Source: Bacillota bacterium (GTDB taxonomy: Bacteria > Bacillota > UBA4882 > UBA8346). From it: a stretch of DNA of 64,000 bases. The notes under the pieces are model-generated. The model did no database searches. It was given only the letters and a program-made list of their open reading frames with translations, and was not told the DNA's origin. Positions 52,278 to 61,118 of the stretch are shown one piece after another. The stretch is taken from NCBI GenBank assembly GCA_023392595.1, contig JAEVYU010000073.1, forward strand, positions 62,001 through 126,000, in the 5' to 3' direction. A program made the translations under genes and the position numbers. Numbering within the stretch: the stretch's first letter is position 1; each line of letters starts with the position of its first letter.

Positions 52278-53105
52278 TTGTTTATAGATTGCCATATGCA
52301 TGCTTTTGCGGATAAAATCGCAGATAAAGCCGTTAATCAATTGATTAACTATTATCAAATACCCACTCCCTTTGGAGGCCGTCTGGATGATGTCTTGGCT
52401 GCGGCGGATGAAGCAGGATTGGACGGACTGGTTTTATTGGTTGCCGCCACCAAACCGGAACAGGTAAAACCTGCCAATGACTGGGTATTATCGATGGTCA
52501 ATCAATACCGTCAGGAAAAAGAAAAAGCGTTATCAAAACTTAAAATAGCACACTTCGGGACCTTCCACGTTGATGATCCTGAATGGCTTTCTGAAATCAA
52601 GCGGTTGCGTTCGGCCGGGGTCAAGGGAATTAAGCTTCATCCCGAATTTCAGGGTATCGATCTCGCCGATCCGAAGTTAAAGCCTTTTTTTGAGGAAGTT
52701 AAAAATGATTTTATATTAATGATGCATGTAGGCGATCCGGTGGTTCGTCCCAACAATATGAGCACACCGAAAAAAATCGCCGCCATTTTGGACGATTTCC
52801 CTGGAATAAAAATTATTGCGGCCCATCTGGGCGGATACTGTTTTTGGGATGAAGCCTACGATGTCCTGGCCGGCCGCGATGTTTACCTGGATACTTCAAG
52901 CGCCCTCTGCTATCTGGATCAAGGGCTTGCCCGTAAAATATTCGTCAAACATGGTACGGACAAAATCCTTTTCGGCAGCGATTTCCCTTTGCGCTCACCC
53001 AAACAAGATTTCGAAGTATTGGATAGGATCGACTGGCTATCCAACAGGGATAAAGAACGGATTTTAGGCTTAAACTGCGCGGAATTGCTGCCCGGGTTGA
53101 AATGA
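52278..53105 (+). CDS. Amidohydrolase family 2 (metal-dependent TIM-barrel hydrolase)
   Basis: A 275-residue protein with H and H in DCHMHAF (residues 6-8), GIKLHPEF near 119, MMHVGDP near 150, AAHLGG near 184 and FGSDFP near 234, which together form the metal site of the amidohydrolase-2 family. A TTG start at 52278 has GAGGTG six bases upstream; the frame opens earlier at 52233 without a site. The substrate is unknown; decarboxylase or lactonase activity is typical of the family. Confidence 0.85.
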   Translation: MFIDCHMHAFADKIADKAVNQLINYYQIPTPFGGRLDDVLAAADEAGLDGLVLLVAATKPEQVKPANDWVLSMVNQYRQEKEKALSKLKIAHFGTFHVDDPEWLSEIKRLRSAGVKGIKLHPEFQGIDLADPKLKPFFEEVKNDFILMMHVGDPVVRPNNMSTPKKIAAILDDFPGIKIIAAHLGGYCFWDEAYDVLAGRDVYLDTSSALCYLDQGLARKIFVKHGTDKILFGSDFPLRSPKQDFEVLDRIDWLSNRDKERILGLNCAELLPGLK

Positions 53106-53299
53106 GATGGGATGACCCTTGTGATAACACAGACCTTTATGCGTCAGCCGGGACGGACCGATCCAATCAGAATGTTTATGGTAAAGCATCCTTTCCGATA
53201 ATAACAAATCACGGTCCCGGCTATCATACTTAATTTCAATAGTTATCGCCACTGGCTTTGGGATATTTTCAGTGAAATACAAATCAAATAATGCTCGGG

Positions 53300-54211
53300 T
53301 TATCCTTGTATGTTAGTATTTCCCAGTTTATAAAATTTCCACAAATATAAAAGGCCTAAGGTTATAATGATTGTTACAACAATTCCACCTTCAGGTCCAA
53401 ATTGGCCACCATTGATATAATTATTGGTAACATTCTTTACCTTATATAAACCATTCACATGAAGTCCGCTGACTTGAAAACCAAAAATAGTTCCTTCGAA
53501 AAAATTCCACATAATATGATAACCCGTTGACAACCAAATACTTCCTGTTTTCAAATACATATTTGAAAATAAAACTCCAGCCAAAAAAACATTGAATATC
53601 GCTAAAAAACTAATATTTTTGTTGCCTAAATGTAATGCTGTGAATATCAAAGAAGAAACTAACAGTGCAATTGAAGTTTTCCCCGTTTGTTTTAAAACTT
53701 CAATACAATATCCTCTCGAAAACAGCTCCTCGCTTACACCCGCTACAACAAATAAAATGAAACCCGTAAATAATGGAAATAGAGTAGTTGGTTTCAATAA
53801 TTCCTTTTCGAGGATAACATTTCCCATTTTTAATATAATAACAAACACCAGGCTCATGGAAATAATTCCAAAAATAAGTCCCCTTCGTAAATCTTTATAC
53901 CCATATCGTAAATTAATAAGGCCCATTCCAGACAGGGGCTTTTTATCCAACAATCTCCAAAAGAGAATAACTGAAAAAATCATACTTGCTTCCGTAAGAA
54001 TGTTTATTGCAAATTGTATACCAACCTTACTTGTGGATACTTTAGAAATTGCATTCAAAAAATGAGGCGGGATGATTTTGGAAACTATCATACAGATCAA
54101 ACTGACCGTAATCACACCTGTAAAAATCATGATGAAAGAAGCAGCCAAGGTTATTATTATCTTCCACCCTGATCGAATTTGTGAATTGCTGTTTATAAAA
54201 ATTTTCTTCAT
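53300..54211 (-). CDS. CPBP family intramembrane metalloprotease
   Basis: A 303-residue membrane protein with about eight hydrophobic segments. The Abi/CAAX motif EELFSRG (Glu pair near 161) and later ALHLGN (His near 193) and WNFFEG match the three conserved motifs of CPBP proteases. Such proteins cleave prenylated or small peptides or give immunity to bacteriocins. No bacteriocin gene is next to it. The ATG follows AGAGGAG. Confidence 0.87.
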   Translation of the reverse strand: MKKIFINSNSQIRSGWKIIITLAASFIMIFTGVITVSLICMIVSKIIPPHFLNAISKVSTSKVGIQFAINILTEASMIFSVILFWRLLDKKPLSGMGLINLRYGYKDLRRGLIFGIISMSLVFVIILKMGNVILEKELLKPTTLFPLFTGFILFVVAGVSEELFSRGYCIEVLKQTGKTSIALLVSSLIFTALHLGNKNISFLAIFNVFLAGVLFSNMYLKTGSIWLSTGYHIMWNFFEGTIFGFQVSGLHVNGLYKVKNVTNNYINGGQFGPEGGIVVTIIITLGLLYLWKFYKLGNTNIQG

Positions 54212-54340
54212 TGATTGCTCCTCTTATTGTGCATTTTGACATCATTCACTGTTTTGCGGATTGAATTTTCTAAATTATTCCATAAATATATCGGTTTCTG
54301 TTACCAAAAGATTATATTTTCAAGTTAATATTTCGAAATT

Positions 54341-54385
54341 AAAAAAGACTCGTGAATTCTGCTGATAAAAATGAATTCAGGAGTC
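54341..54385 (-). terminator. Terminator of marC
   Basis: Minus strand GACTCCTGAATTC and GAATTCACGAGTC pair with one mismatch around a 13-base loop, then six Ts. Confidence 0.8.
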
Positions 54386-54432
54386 TCTCTGTAGATTTCC
54401 AATCATCGCCTGGGTATATTAGCGCTTGGGCA

Positions 54433-55032
54433 TTATTTTTTCTCCAAAAACCCCAGCACGCCGCTCATGATCATCTGGGCTGAAAGCGCCGCCAGCACCA
54501 GGCCGGTAATTTTACACATAATGGTCAATCCCTGCTTTTTAATAAGTTTTTCGATTTCACCGCTAAGATACAACAACACCCCGACACCGATAATTGCCAG
54601 GCATAAGGCGCTGATTCCAATGACCCGTTCCCACATACGTTGCAGCTCAACCCCCATTACCAATAAGGCTCCGGTGGTGGCAGGCCCCACTGTAACCGGG
54701 ATTGCCAGCGGTACCACGGAAATGTCCTCATTGGAATCTTTCGTTGGAATTTTATCTGTTCCCTGAACGAGAGCAATGGCTGACAACATCAGCAATATCC
54801 CGGTGCCGATCCGGAACGAATTCAGGGTAATCCCGAACAATGAAAAGATGACATCGCCGGTAAGAAATAAAATGATGCAAATGACGATCACCGAAAAAGT
54901 CACTTTAATAGCCAGCTTCTTTTTTTCCGGTATTTCCATGGCCCGGGTCATCGAAAGAAAAGTGGAAAGCAGGAAAAACGGAGTCAACAGAAAGAAAAAC
55001 TTAATAAAAATGTTAATAAATAAATTATGCAT
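54433..55032 (-). CDS. MarC family integral membrane protein
   Basis: A 199-residue protein from the chosen ATG, with six hydrophobic segments and AIPVTVGPATTGALLVM near 110-126, the family signature. MarC proteins were once linked to drug resistance in E. coli, but that has been withdrawn; the function is unknown. The frame extends to 55122, but the ATG at 55032 follows TAGGAGAG and starts directly with the first membrane helix. Confidence 0.87.
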   Translation of the reverse strand: MHNLFINIFIKFFFLLTPFFLLSTFLSMTRAMEIPEKKKLAIKVTFSVIVICIILFLTGDVIFSLFGITLNSFRIGTGILLMLSAIALVQGTDKIPTKDSNEDISVVPLAIPVTVGPATTGALLVMGVELQRMWERVIGISALCLAIIGVGVLLYLSGEIEKLIKKQGLTIMCKITGLVLAALSAQMIMSGVLGFLEKK

Positions 55033-55126
55033 CTTCTCTCCTAAGTCGCAGTTGAAATTGAACTTTGAGCTAAATTGGGATCTATCCATTCCAGAGCTTT
55101 TGTTTTCGACGAAGGTTACCATTTTC

Positions 55127-55259
55127 CTACTTAGAAAATAATTTTAACCCAGATTCTTGGGCTCGTTTTGCGAGCCGCCATCGAACAGCCACCCTGGCGG
55201 TATTTTCGCGCGCATCGATGCGCGACTTAGTTGCCCGGGCAAAGCCAGGGTAGATGACT
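55127..55259. repeat. 133-bp structured dispersed repeat, copy 2
   Basis: Same length and order of hairpins as copy 1 at 16211-16343. It lies between marC and the DUF2278 gene. The inner hairpin is the perfect palindrome CGCGCATCGATGCGCG here, whereas copy 1 has one change at its centre. Confidence 0.85.
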
Positions 55260-55335
55260 TTTTGGTTATAACCCTGCTGCCGATAAAATATAAATAACGG
55301 AAGGAAACTGAAAAATATATGTACAGGAGGCCTCT

Positions 55336-56340
55336 ATGCCTTTAAAATCTTATTCGGTTCTAAAATGCAAAATCTTAGAAGGAAAAGAAGGGGAAAAACA
55401 AAGTCCCCATTTTCAAATTCATGGTATGGACCAAAGCAATATTCATTACCGGATTGCCGTCAATATTCGCTCCCAAACAACCCCCTCCGATTTGTTGTAT
55501 TACTGTAAGGAAAATTTCGACCACCCCATCATCCGGAAAATATCTGGATTAACCGGTGGCATGACATCACTGGCCGGCGTTAATCAATTTCCGGCATTGG
55601 ATTTTCTCCGGGGGAACCTCTTTGAACCCGATAAAATGCAGATTTTACCGGCAGAGGTACCCGGTCCGGATAATGATCTCAATGAAAAAATCGCCAAGTA
55701 TGTCCGCTGGGCGATTGCTATGGACGATGCGGAACTTTATGCTTTCGGAGCGGCATGGGGGCCTGAGGAAAAATCGGATTCCTATTTCGGGTTTGAGCCG
55801 GGCCGGGGAATTCATGATATTCATATGAATCAGGGGAATTCGGGAAAATGGGCGGCAGATAACGGTTCCTGGCAAGACGGAGGATTATTCTTTCATTTTC
55901 CGGCCACTCAAAAATGGGTCGCCATATTTTTGGCGTTTCAATCTCAAAGCTTTATCACGGATAAGGTAAGCGGTGAGCCGGTAGACGATGGCGTTTTAGC
56001 CGCCCAACCCGCCGAAACGGTTCGGATTGTCGCCGCATTGGTCAATCCATCGGCTAAAAACCGTGAAAGTATAACTCTTATCAATCCTACCAATCAAAAA
56101 ATCGACATCACCGACTGGGTTCTCACCGATAACTTAGGCTTCAAACGGATACTCTACGGCGATATTCGCCCCGGGGAGTTGCTAACCATTCATTTATCTA
56201 CGAAACCCAGTCCGCACGGGCATGGATTCACGAAGGAAAACGGGATCATCACATTGCTGGACCGAAACGGCCGTAAAGTCCATGGAGTTTACTATGGGGA
56301 AAAAGACTATCAAAAGGCAGATTTTACGATTGTTTTTTAA
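55336..56340 (+). CDS. DUF2278 (YukJ-like) protein with C-terminal lamin-tail-like domain
   Basis: A 334-residue cytosolic-looking protein. The first 220 residues match YukJ/DUF2278 (VLKCKILEGKEG at the start, HMNQGNSG near 165, DGGLFFHFP near 187). The C-terminal part (240-334) is lamin-tail-like, with VRIVAALVNP, ITLINPT and DITDWVLTD. No catalytic function is known. The ATG follows AGGAGG. It converges on the MutS-like gene with a 4-base overlap of the 3' ends. Confidence 0.85.
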   Translation: MPLKSYSVLKCKILEGKEGEKQSPHFQIHGMDQSNIHYRIAVNIRSQTTPSDLLYYCKENFDHPIIRKISGLTGGMTSLAGVNQFPALDFLRGNLFEPDKMQILPAEVPGPDNDLNEKIAKYVRWAIAMDDAELYAFGAAWGPEEKSDSYFGFEPGRGIHDIHMNQGNSGKWAADNGSWQDGGLFFHFPATQKWVAIFLAFQSQSFITDKVSGEPVDDGVLAAQPAETVRIVAALVNPSAKNRESITLINPTNQKIDITDWVLTDNLGFKRILYGDIRPGELLTIHLSTKPSPHGHGFTKENGIITLLDRNGRKVHGVYYGEKDYQKADFTIVF

Positions 56341-58160
56341 TTCTCTTCTTCGACTTGTATGCCGGCCGCTTTCATCAGATACAAGGCATTCCTGGTTTCC
56401 GATATGCCGGGCCGTAGCATATAGTCAAAATCAAGCTTCCCATCACGAAAAAATTCTTGAAAATGATAATTTTTTACCTGTGGACATTCCTGTTCAAGCT
56501 CGCCCAGTTCCAAATCATGGGTGGAAACCATACCGGCGGCTTGATTTCCGATTAATTTCTTGATCAACACTTTCGCCCCCAGATGGCGATCGATAGAGTT
56601 CGTGCCCTTAAAGATCTCATCCAGCAGGAAGAAAACGTTCTTTTGCACGGCAGTGGCCTCCACAATCATTTTAATGCGCAGAATTTCCGCATAAAAGGTG
56701 GAAATATTCTTCTCCAGGTTATCGCTAACCCGCATACAGGTATAAATCTTCATCCGTGAGCAAGTTAAAGACCGGGCGCAGACCGGGGCTCCGGCATAGG
56801 CCAAAACCAGATTAATACCGGTCGTCCGAAGATAAGTGCTTTTTCCGGACATGTTGGAACCCGTAATCAGTAGCACCCTGACCTGATTTTCAATTTCCAG
56901 AGCATTTCCTTTGCGGGCGGCCTCCGGAAGCAAGGGATGCCCAAGGCTTCTTGCAGTGTACACCGGAGTATTTTCAACAATCTCCGGGACGGCCCACTCC
57001 GGATGATCGTAATTCAACGTGGCTAAACTGGACAGCGCCTCCAGCTCGCCGATTGTGTCTAGCCAGTTTTTTAAATGGCTCCCCGACTTTTGTTTCCAAC
57101 TTTCCAAAGCGATGAGGCAATGATAGTCCCACAGGGTTAAAGTATTGAAAATTCCATACATGGCATGATCCCGGGTAGCCACCTGATCGGCTATTTTCAC
57201 CAGCCGCCGCAGTTGAATCCCGGCGGTTTCTTCCTGCCGGTTCCGCAGTCCCTTTTGTATGCTTTTCAAGTAAGCGCTGGTAAAACTCTTTTTCTCAATA
57301 TGAGCCAGCAATTCCCGATAAAGCTCTAAATTTTTGCGGTAATAGAACACCGTATTCAATATTTCTTTTCGTTGCTTTCCATGAGTTTTTAGAAATAGGT
57401 ATTGCAACAACAATAACCCGGCGGGAATATAAATCGGTATTTTACGGGTGGTCAAGAGTATCAACCAAGTCCCCAAAGTAATCAAACTCAAAGAGCGGAC
57501 CCCCAGGATTACTGCTTTTTTCGTATAAAAAGGCAACAGGCGCTTAGCCCATTCCACCAATTCCGAAGGGTCTTGATTTTTCCCAGACATCACAATACCG
57601 TGGGCCGAAAACCATTGCCGCCATTTCAGGTTTTTGGAAAGTTCACCGATAGCCTGCTGCCGCCGGGCAATGCTGGGAGCGCTTTCCGGCGGCTGAGTCA
57701 AAAGCGTCGCCAACCTCCGGCGGCCTAAAAAAGTATGGCCGCTATTCGTCCATTGGAAAAGAGAGGCTTTGCCGAAAATGTCCAAATCCGATGAATAGGG
57801 GTGTTCATCGTCCTTAAATTCTTCCCCTGTATCCGGAAAGGCGGACCATCTTTTGTCAAAACGCCACAACGCTTGATCATTCATATCCGCTAAAATGGCG
57901 GACCATTTTTGATTTTCTTGAATTCGGCGGTGCTTCCAATCAATCATCACAAGCAGAGCCACACTGGACATAAACACCCCCCCGCTCCACCAGTACATTT
58001 TATTCAATATAAAGATAATCATCATGGCTATTCCGGCCAGAATCACCCACAACTTGTACCGGATCATGCTGCGGAATCCTTTTTCCAGGGCAGCCTGAAG
58101 ATGCCGGTAGTGTTGCTTCCTTCGGATATATTGGCGGGTTGGCTCTATCAAGTCAATCAT
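56337..58160 (-). CDS. Membrane-anchored MutS-like ATPase
   Basis: A 607-residue protein. Two hydrophobic segments near 35-70 and two more near 213-250 precede a MutS core and clamp region, then the C-terminal ATPase: Walker A GSNMSGKST (434-442), Walker B FFLLDEIFKGTN and STHDLE. It lacks the mismatch-recognition N-terminal domain of MutS1. Proteins of this subgroup have membrane helices and no known role in mismatch repair. It is a single gene, not next to mutL or mutS. Confidence 0.87.
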   Translation of the reverse strand: MIDLIEPTRQYIRRKQHYRHLQAALEKGFRSMIRYKLWVILAGIAMMIIFILNKMYWWSGGVFMSSVALLVMIDWKHRRIQENQKWSAILADMNDQALWRFDKRWSAFPDTGEEFKDDEHPYSSDLDIFGKASLFQWTNSGHTFLGRRRLATLLTQPPESAPSIARRQQAIGELSKNLKWRQWFSAHGIVMSGKNQDPSELVEWAKRLLPFYTKKAVILGVRSLSLITLGTWLILLTTRKIPIYIPAGLLLLQYLFLKTHGKQRKEILNTVFYYRKNLELYRELLAHIEKKSFTSAYLKSIQKGLRNRQEETAGIQLRRLVKIADQVATRDHAMYGIFNTLTLWDYHCLIALESWKQKSGSHLKNWLDTIGELEALSSLATLNYDHPEWAVPEIVENTPVYTARSLGHPLLPEAARKGNALEIENQVRVLLITGSNMSGKSTYLRTTGINLVLAYAGAPVCARSLTCSRMKIYTCMRVSDNLEKNISTFYAEILRIKMIVEATAVQKNVFFLLDEIFKGTNSIDRHLGAKVLIKKLIGNQAAGMVSTHDLELGELEQECPQVKNYHFQEFFRDGKLDFDYMLRPGISETRNALYLMKAAGIQVEEEN

Positions 58161-58252
58161 TCCTTTTTACCATTTTAAATTCCAATTATGTTTTACTTCC
58201 ATTATAATATAACGTAAAACTTAATGACAGGATTCCAAACATAACCCAAATG

Positions 58253-58290
58253 AAAAAAGACCAACTGCGAGTTTCCAGTTGGCCTTTTTT
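58253..58290. terminator. Bidirectional terminator
   Basis: GACCAACTG and CAGTTGGCC pair around an 8-base loop, with six As before and six Ts after. It ends the minus-strand beta-barrel-like gene. Confidence 0.82.
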
Positions 58291-58304
58291 CATCGAAACC
58301 AGTA

Positions 58305-58928
58305 TTACTTAAAAAGAAAGGTCGCTCCCATCATCCAACGGTCCATATCCACCAGGCCAAAATTGAGCTTTACCTGGGAACCAAAAGATAACTTGGTTCC
58401 CATATTCAGCCGGTGGGAGTCTCCTTCCACATAAAGGTCGACACGGCTGAGTTCGCTGCCCTTCCCGGGATAAAACGCTTTATTGATACCGCCGAATACA
58501 CCGTCATACCATCCTCCACCGGCCCCTATATAACCATCAATACCGGCATCCCTAAAATTCTTGGAGAGGACAATGTAAGGCGATATATCATCCCTGCCCA
58601 GGTCTTGAATACCCACAGCCAGCCCTGGAGAATCTTTTTTCTCTTCGAGAATACGGAACTTGGCCCGAACCGAAAAGTCAGTATCGTCAGGATAATGGAA
58701 AGCTGCTATGCCAAGCTCAAAATCCTTCACAACACCCAAATCCAAATTAAAGTAGCTTAAATGATCCTCAGCGAAATTTACCGCCGCTCCTACATGACCC
58801 GGAGCCAATGTCGTCGGGGTCGGAGTATACATTAAATCGCTAACCCCAAGAACCCCTGCCGCCATCGTCAGACTTGTTACAGAAAGCAATAACACCAAAC
58901 TTAAAGCCAGCCACGAAAAACGTTTCAT
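58305..58928 (-). CDS. Secreted beta-barrel-like protein
   Basis: A 207-residue protein with a signal peptide (MKRFSWLALSLVLLL..TMAAG). The mature part is built of alternating strands with Gly and aromatic residues (VGAAVNFAEDHLSYFNLDLGVV, DGYIGAGGGWYDGVFGG) and ends in GATFLFK, like a small outer-membrane barrel of the YjbH or OmpW type. If right, the cell has an outer membrane. The ATG at 58928 follows AGGAGG; the frame opens one codon earlier with TTG. The function is unknown. Confidence 0.7.
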   Translation of the reverse strand: MKRFSWLALSLVLLLSVTSLTMAAGVLGVSDLMYTPTPTTLAPGHVGAAVNFAEDHLSYFNLDLGVVKDFELGIAAFHYPDDTDFSVRAKFRILEEKKDSPGLAVGIQDLGRDDISPYIVLSKNFRDAGIDGYIGAGGGWYDGVFGGINKAFYPGKGSELSRVDLYVEGDSHRLNMGTKLSFGSQVKLNFGLVDMDRWMMGATFLFK

Positions 58929-59018
58929 CAAAATAAAACCTCCTTTTACAGACTCTTATTTTATCACATACGGACAGGTTCTATTCATGGGACGCCTTTC
59001 CTGTTGGAAATTTAAGGT

Positions 59019-59729
59019 CTATTTGATGCTGAAAGGATTGTAATCGGCATGATAATCATAATAATCTTCTTTTTCATGCTTCTTAAGCCAGCCGACTACT
59101 CCATAAGTGAGTGGCGTGGCAACTATCTCATAGAGAGTTTTAAAAATGTAATTTGAAATCAGAACATTGATTAACAATGCCTGTTCCCACACACCGCTGA
59201 AAGCGATGAATACAAACAATGCCGAATCGACCAATTCACCCACAACCGTCGACCCAATGGTGCGGGCCCATAAAAATCTGCCCTGAGTCCAAATTTTCAT
59301 TTTGGAAAGAATAATGCTATTGCTGAATTCTCCCGCAAAATAAGCAATTATACTGGCGATGGCAATCCGGGGTGCAGTCATCAACAGGTCTTTGTAGGAG
59401 CCTTGTAATTTCCACAGAGGATCGGCGGGTATCACCCCGACAACCCAGACTACCACCGCCATTAGCGCTAAACCGAAAAAGCCCGCCCATATGACCCGTC
59501 TGGACTTTTCATAGCCGTAGACTTCGGTTAGAACGTCGGCAAAAATATAACTGAAAGGGAAAAGCAATGTCCCGCCATCAAAGGAAAAATGGATTTTCGT
59601 AAAAGGCAGGGGAATGGTGAGCGCTTTCACAGAAACGATATTGCTGATGATTAAGATGGCCACAAAAAGGCCTAAAATGAGATCGAAGTACCGGTATTGC
59701 CGTTGTTGCTGGTTTGCGCTCATTGACAT
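59019..59729 (-). CDS. Queuosine precursor transporter (VUT/YhhQ family), copy 2
   Basis: A 236-residue protein with six hydrophobic segments. TEVYGYEKSRRVIW near 69-82, FAGEFSNSIILSKMKI near 131 and RTIGSTVVGELVDS near 156 are the family patterns. Members import preQ0 or preQ1. It overlaps the stop of queF by 10 bases. It is paralogous to the first gene of the operon, with roughly half of the residues shared in the core segments. Two such genes around queF may differ in substrate. Confidence 0.9.
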   Translation of the reverse strand: MSMSANQQQRQYRYFDLILGLFVAILIISNIVSVKALTIPLPFTKIHFSFDGGTLLFPFSYIFADVLTEVYGYEKSRRVIWAGFFGLALMAVVVWVVGVIPADPLWKLQGSYKDLLMTAPRIAIASIIAYFAGEFSNSIILSKMKIWTQGRFLWARTIGSTVVGELVDSALFVFIAFSGVWEQALLINVLISNYIFKTLYEIVATPLTYGVVGWLKKHEKEDYYDYHADYNPFSIK

Positions 59730-60115
59730 TTTAATCTCTCCCCAAGCTTTGCTGTTGCAGCAATCCTAATGCCGCCTCTGGGCTTTTGAGAAACATTCAC
59801 CGTACACCAATGGGGTTTGCAAACCTCAAAAATGTCCTGAGCAATCTTTGCCGCCATGGCTTCACAAAACATGCCTTCTTCCCGAAAACTCCAGAGATAA
59901 AGTTTTAAACTCTTGCTTTCGATACAATATCCGTCAGGAGCAAATTCGATGGTTACAGTCTCCCAATCCGGTTGTCCGGTGACAGGACACAAGCTGGTCA
60001 CCTCATCACTCTCCAAAACCACTTTCTCGACACCTTCCGGTTTCGGAAAAATTTCAAGTTTCCTTGCCGGCACCCGGACCGCATTGCCCAACGCCTCAAA
60101 TTCATATTGTTCCAT
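59720..60115 (-). CDS. queF: NADPH-dependent preQ0 reductase
   Basis: A 131-residue QueF of the short, unimodular type. Cys in SLCPVTGQPD (near 49) forms the thioimide with preQ0, and the conserved Glu lies in YCIESKSLKLYL near 70. It reduces preQ0 to preQ1. The frame extends to 60358 through the transporter gene, but the ATG at 60115 follows GGAGG and starts MEQYEFEAL as in the family. It overlaps both flanking transporter genes. Confidence 0.93.
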   Translation of the reverse strand: MEQYEFEALGNAVRVPARKLEIFPKPEGVEKVVLESDEVTSLCPVTGQPDWETVTIEFAPDGYCIESKSLKLYLWSFREEGMFCEAMAAKIAQDIFEVCKPHWCTVNVSQKPRGGIRIAATAKLGERLKCQ

Positions 60116-60803
60116 GGGGCTCCTCCAAACGAAAGGGATTGTAGTTGGTTTGGTAATCAAAAGTATCAATTTGTTCATGGCGTTTAACCCAGCCAACCAC
60201 ACGATAAGTAAAGGGTGTCGCCAGAATTTCATATCCCACTTTCCAAATATACTGCGCCCCAGCCATCCCTGATAATATGCCCCAGGGTAATGAACCGGCA
60301 AAAGCAAGGAATATGAACAACAAAGTATCGATTGCCTCTCCGACAACGGTTGATCCAATGGTCCTGACCCATAACCAACGTCCCTTGGTCAATACTTTAA
60401 TTTTCGATAATACAAAGGAATTGGCAAACTCTCCCCCAAAATAACCAACCAACGAAGCTCCCACTATCCGGGGAGTTAACCCCAAAACGGCGGCATAAGC
60501 GCCCTGCTGAGTCCAAAATTTAGGATAAGGCAACATTACCGTGATCGTAAATATCAAGGACATCAGTAAATTGGCAGCAAGTCCAATCCAAATGACAAGC
60601 CTGGCCCTTTCATAACCGTACACTTCGGTTAAGACATCGCCAAATATATAAGTAATTGGAAATACAACGACAGCCGCGGGTAAAGTCATCCCTAAGATTA
60701 AAGAAAGTTTTCCGGCAATGATATTGGAGATAAGGAGACAGGTCAAAAAAAGACAGGTTAGACACAGAAAAATCGGGGAAAACCGACATTGAAAACGGCT
60801 CAA
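60102..60803 (-). CDS. Queuosine precursor transporter (VUT/YhhQ family), copy 1
   Basis: A 233-residue paralogue of the other VUT protein, with six hydrophobic segments and the same TEVYGYERARLVIW and RTIGSTVVGEAIDT patterns. The TTG start at 60803 has GGAGG eight bases upstream, and that GGAGG is part of the preQ1-I riboswitch. It overlaps the queF start by 14 bases. It is the first gene of a three-gene operon for getting and reducing queuosine precursors. Confidence 0.9.
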   Translation of the reverse strand: MSRFQCRFSPIFLCLTCLFLTCLLISNIIAGKLSLILGMTLPAAVVVFPITYIFGDVLTEVYGYERARLVIWIGLAANLLMSLIFTITVMLPYPKFWTQQGAYAAVLGLTPRIVGASLVGYFGGEFANSFVLSKIKVLTKGRWLWVRTIGSTVVGEAIDTLLFIFLAFAGSLPWGILSGMAGAQYIWKVGYEILATPFTYRVVGWVKRHEQIDTFDYQTNYNPFRLEEPHGTI

Positions 60804-60811
60804 TTTAAATT

Positions 60812-60847
60812 CCTCCAGTTTTGTTGAGGCGGGTTGCTGCGACCGCC
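60812..60847 (-). ncRNA. preQ1-I riboswitch (translational)
   Basis: Minus strand GGCGGTCGCAGCAACCCGCC forms the P1 hairpin and loop, followed by the A-rich TCAACAAAACTGGAGG tail that contains the ribosome-binding site. This is close to the Thermoanaerobacter-type preQ1-I aptamer. Binding would hide GGAGG and shut off the transporter-queF-transporter operon when preQ1 is plentiful. Confidence 0.9.
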
Positions 60848-60865
60848 AAAATCCCTATAGTATTC

Positions 60866-60889
60866 TTGACAATTTAGGATAATCGTCAA
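60866..60889. promoter_or_regulatory. Inverted repeat TTGACAATT/AATCGTCAA in the queuosine operon leader
   Basis: Nine-base arms with one mismatch around 6 bp, 18 bp upstream of the riboswitch on the minus strand. One arm supplies a TTGACG that could be a -35 box with a long spacer to TACTAT, so it may be an operator or part of the promoter. Confidence 0.4.
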
Positions 60890-60946
60890 CCTGAAAACCA
60901 GATCCCCCCTCAAAATTCGTTCTAGTAAAACGTTCTCTAAATAACT

Positions 60947-60967
60947 CGCGTGCGCACGCACGCGCAC
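60947..60967. other. 21-bp alternating pyrimidine-purine tract
   Basis: From CGCGTGCGCACGCACGCGCA to the next C, every step alternates C/T with G/A. Such GC-rich alternating tracts can adopt Z-DNA under supercoiling. It lies in the gap between dxs and the queuosine operon. Confidence 0.6.
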
Positions 60968-60993
60968 TCAATGATTGTGAACGTTGTACTTAA

Positions 60994-61046
60994 GTAGAGC
61001 GTATCTTCCCCATTTCTGATTACCATTTATTTACGATACGCTCTAC
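60994..61046. repeat. Inverted repeat with perfect 12-bp arms
   Basis: GTAGAGCGTATC and GATACGCTCTAC enclose 29 bases. No T run follows on either strand. It may be a small palindromic element or an end-of-transcript structure for dxs. Confidence 0.6.
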
Positions 61047-61118
61047 TAATTCAGCAACAATTACCTAATCATCATAGCCCTAAAGTCAAAAACCGTCAAC
61101 AATCAATTATATATCGTC

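Noticed and set aside
53070..53282. 70-codon minus-strand frame after the amidohydrolase
   Set aside because: It has a TTG start without a ribosome-binding site, overlaps the end of a well-supported gene, and shows no recognisable domain.
60116..60358. N-terminal extension of QueF
   Set aside because: It lies inside the transporter gene in another frame, and the family start with a ribosome-binding site is at 60115.
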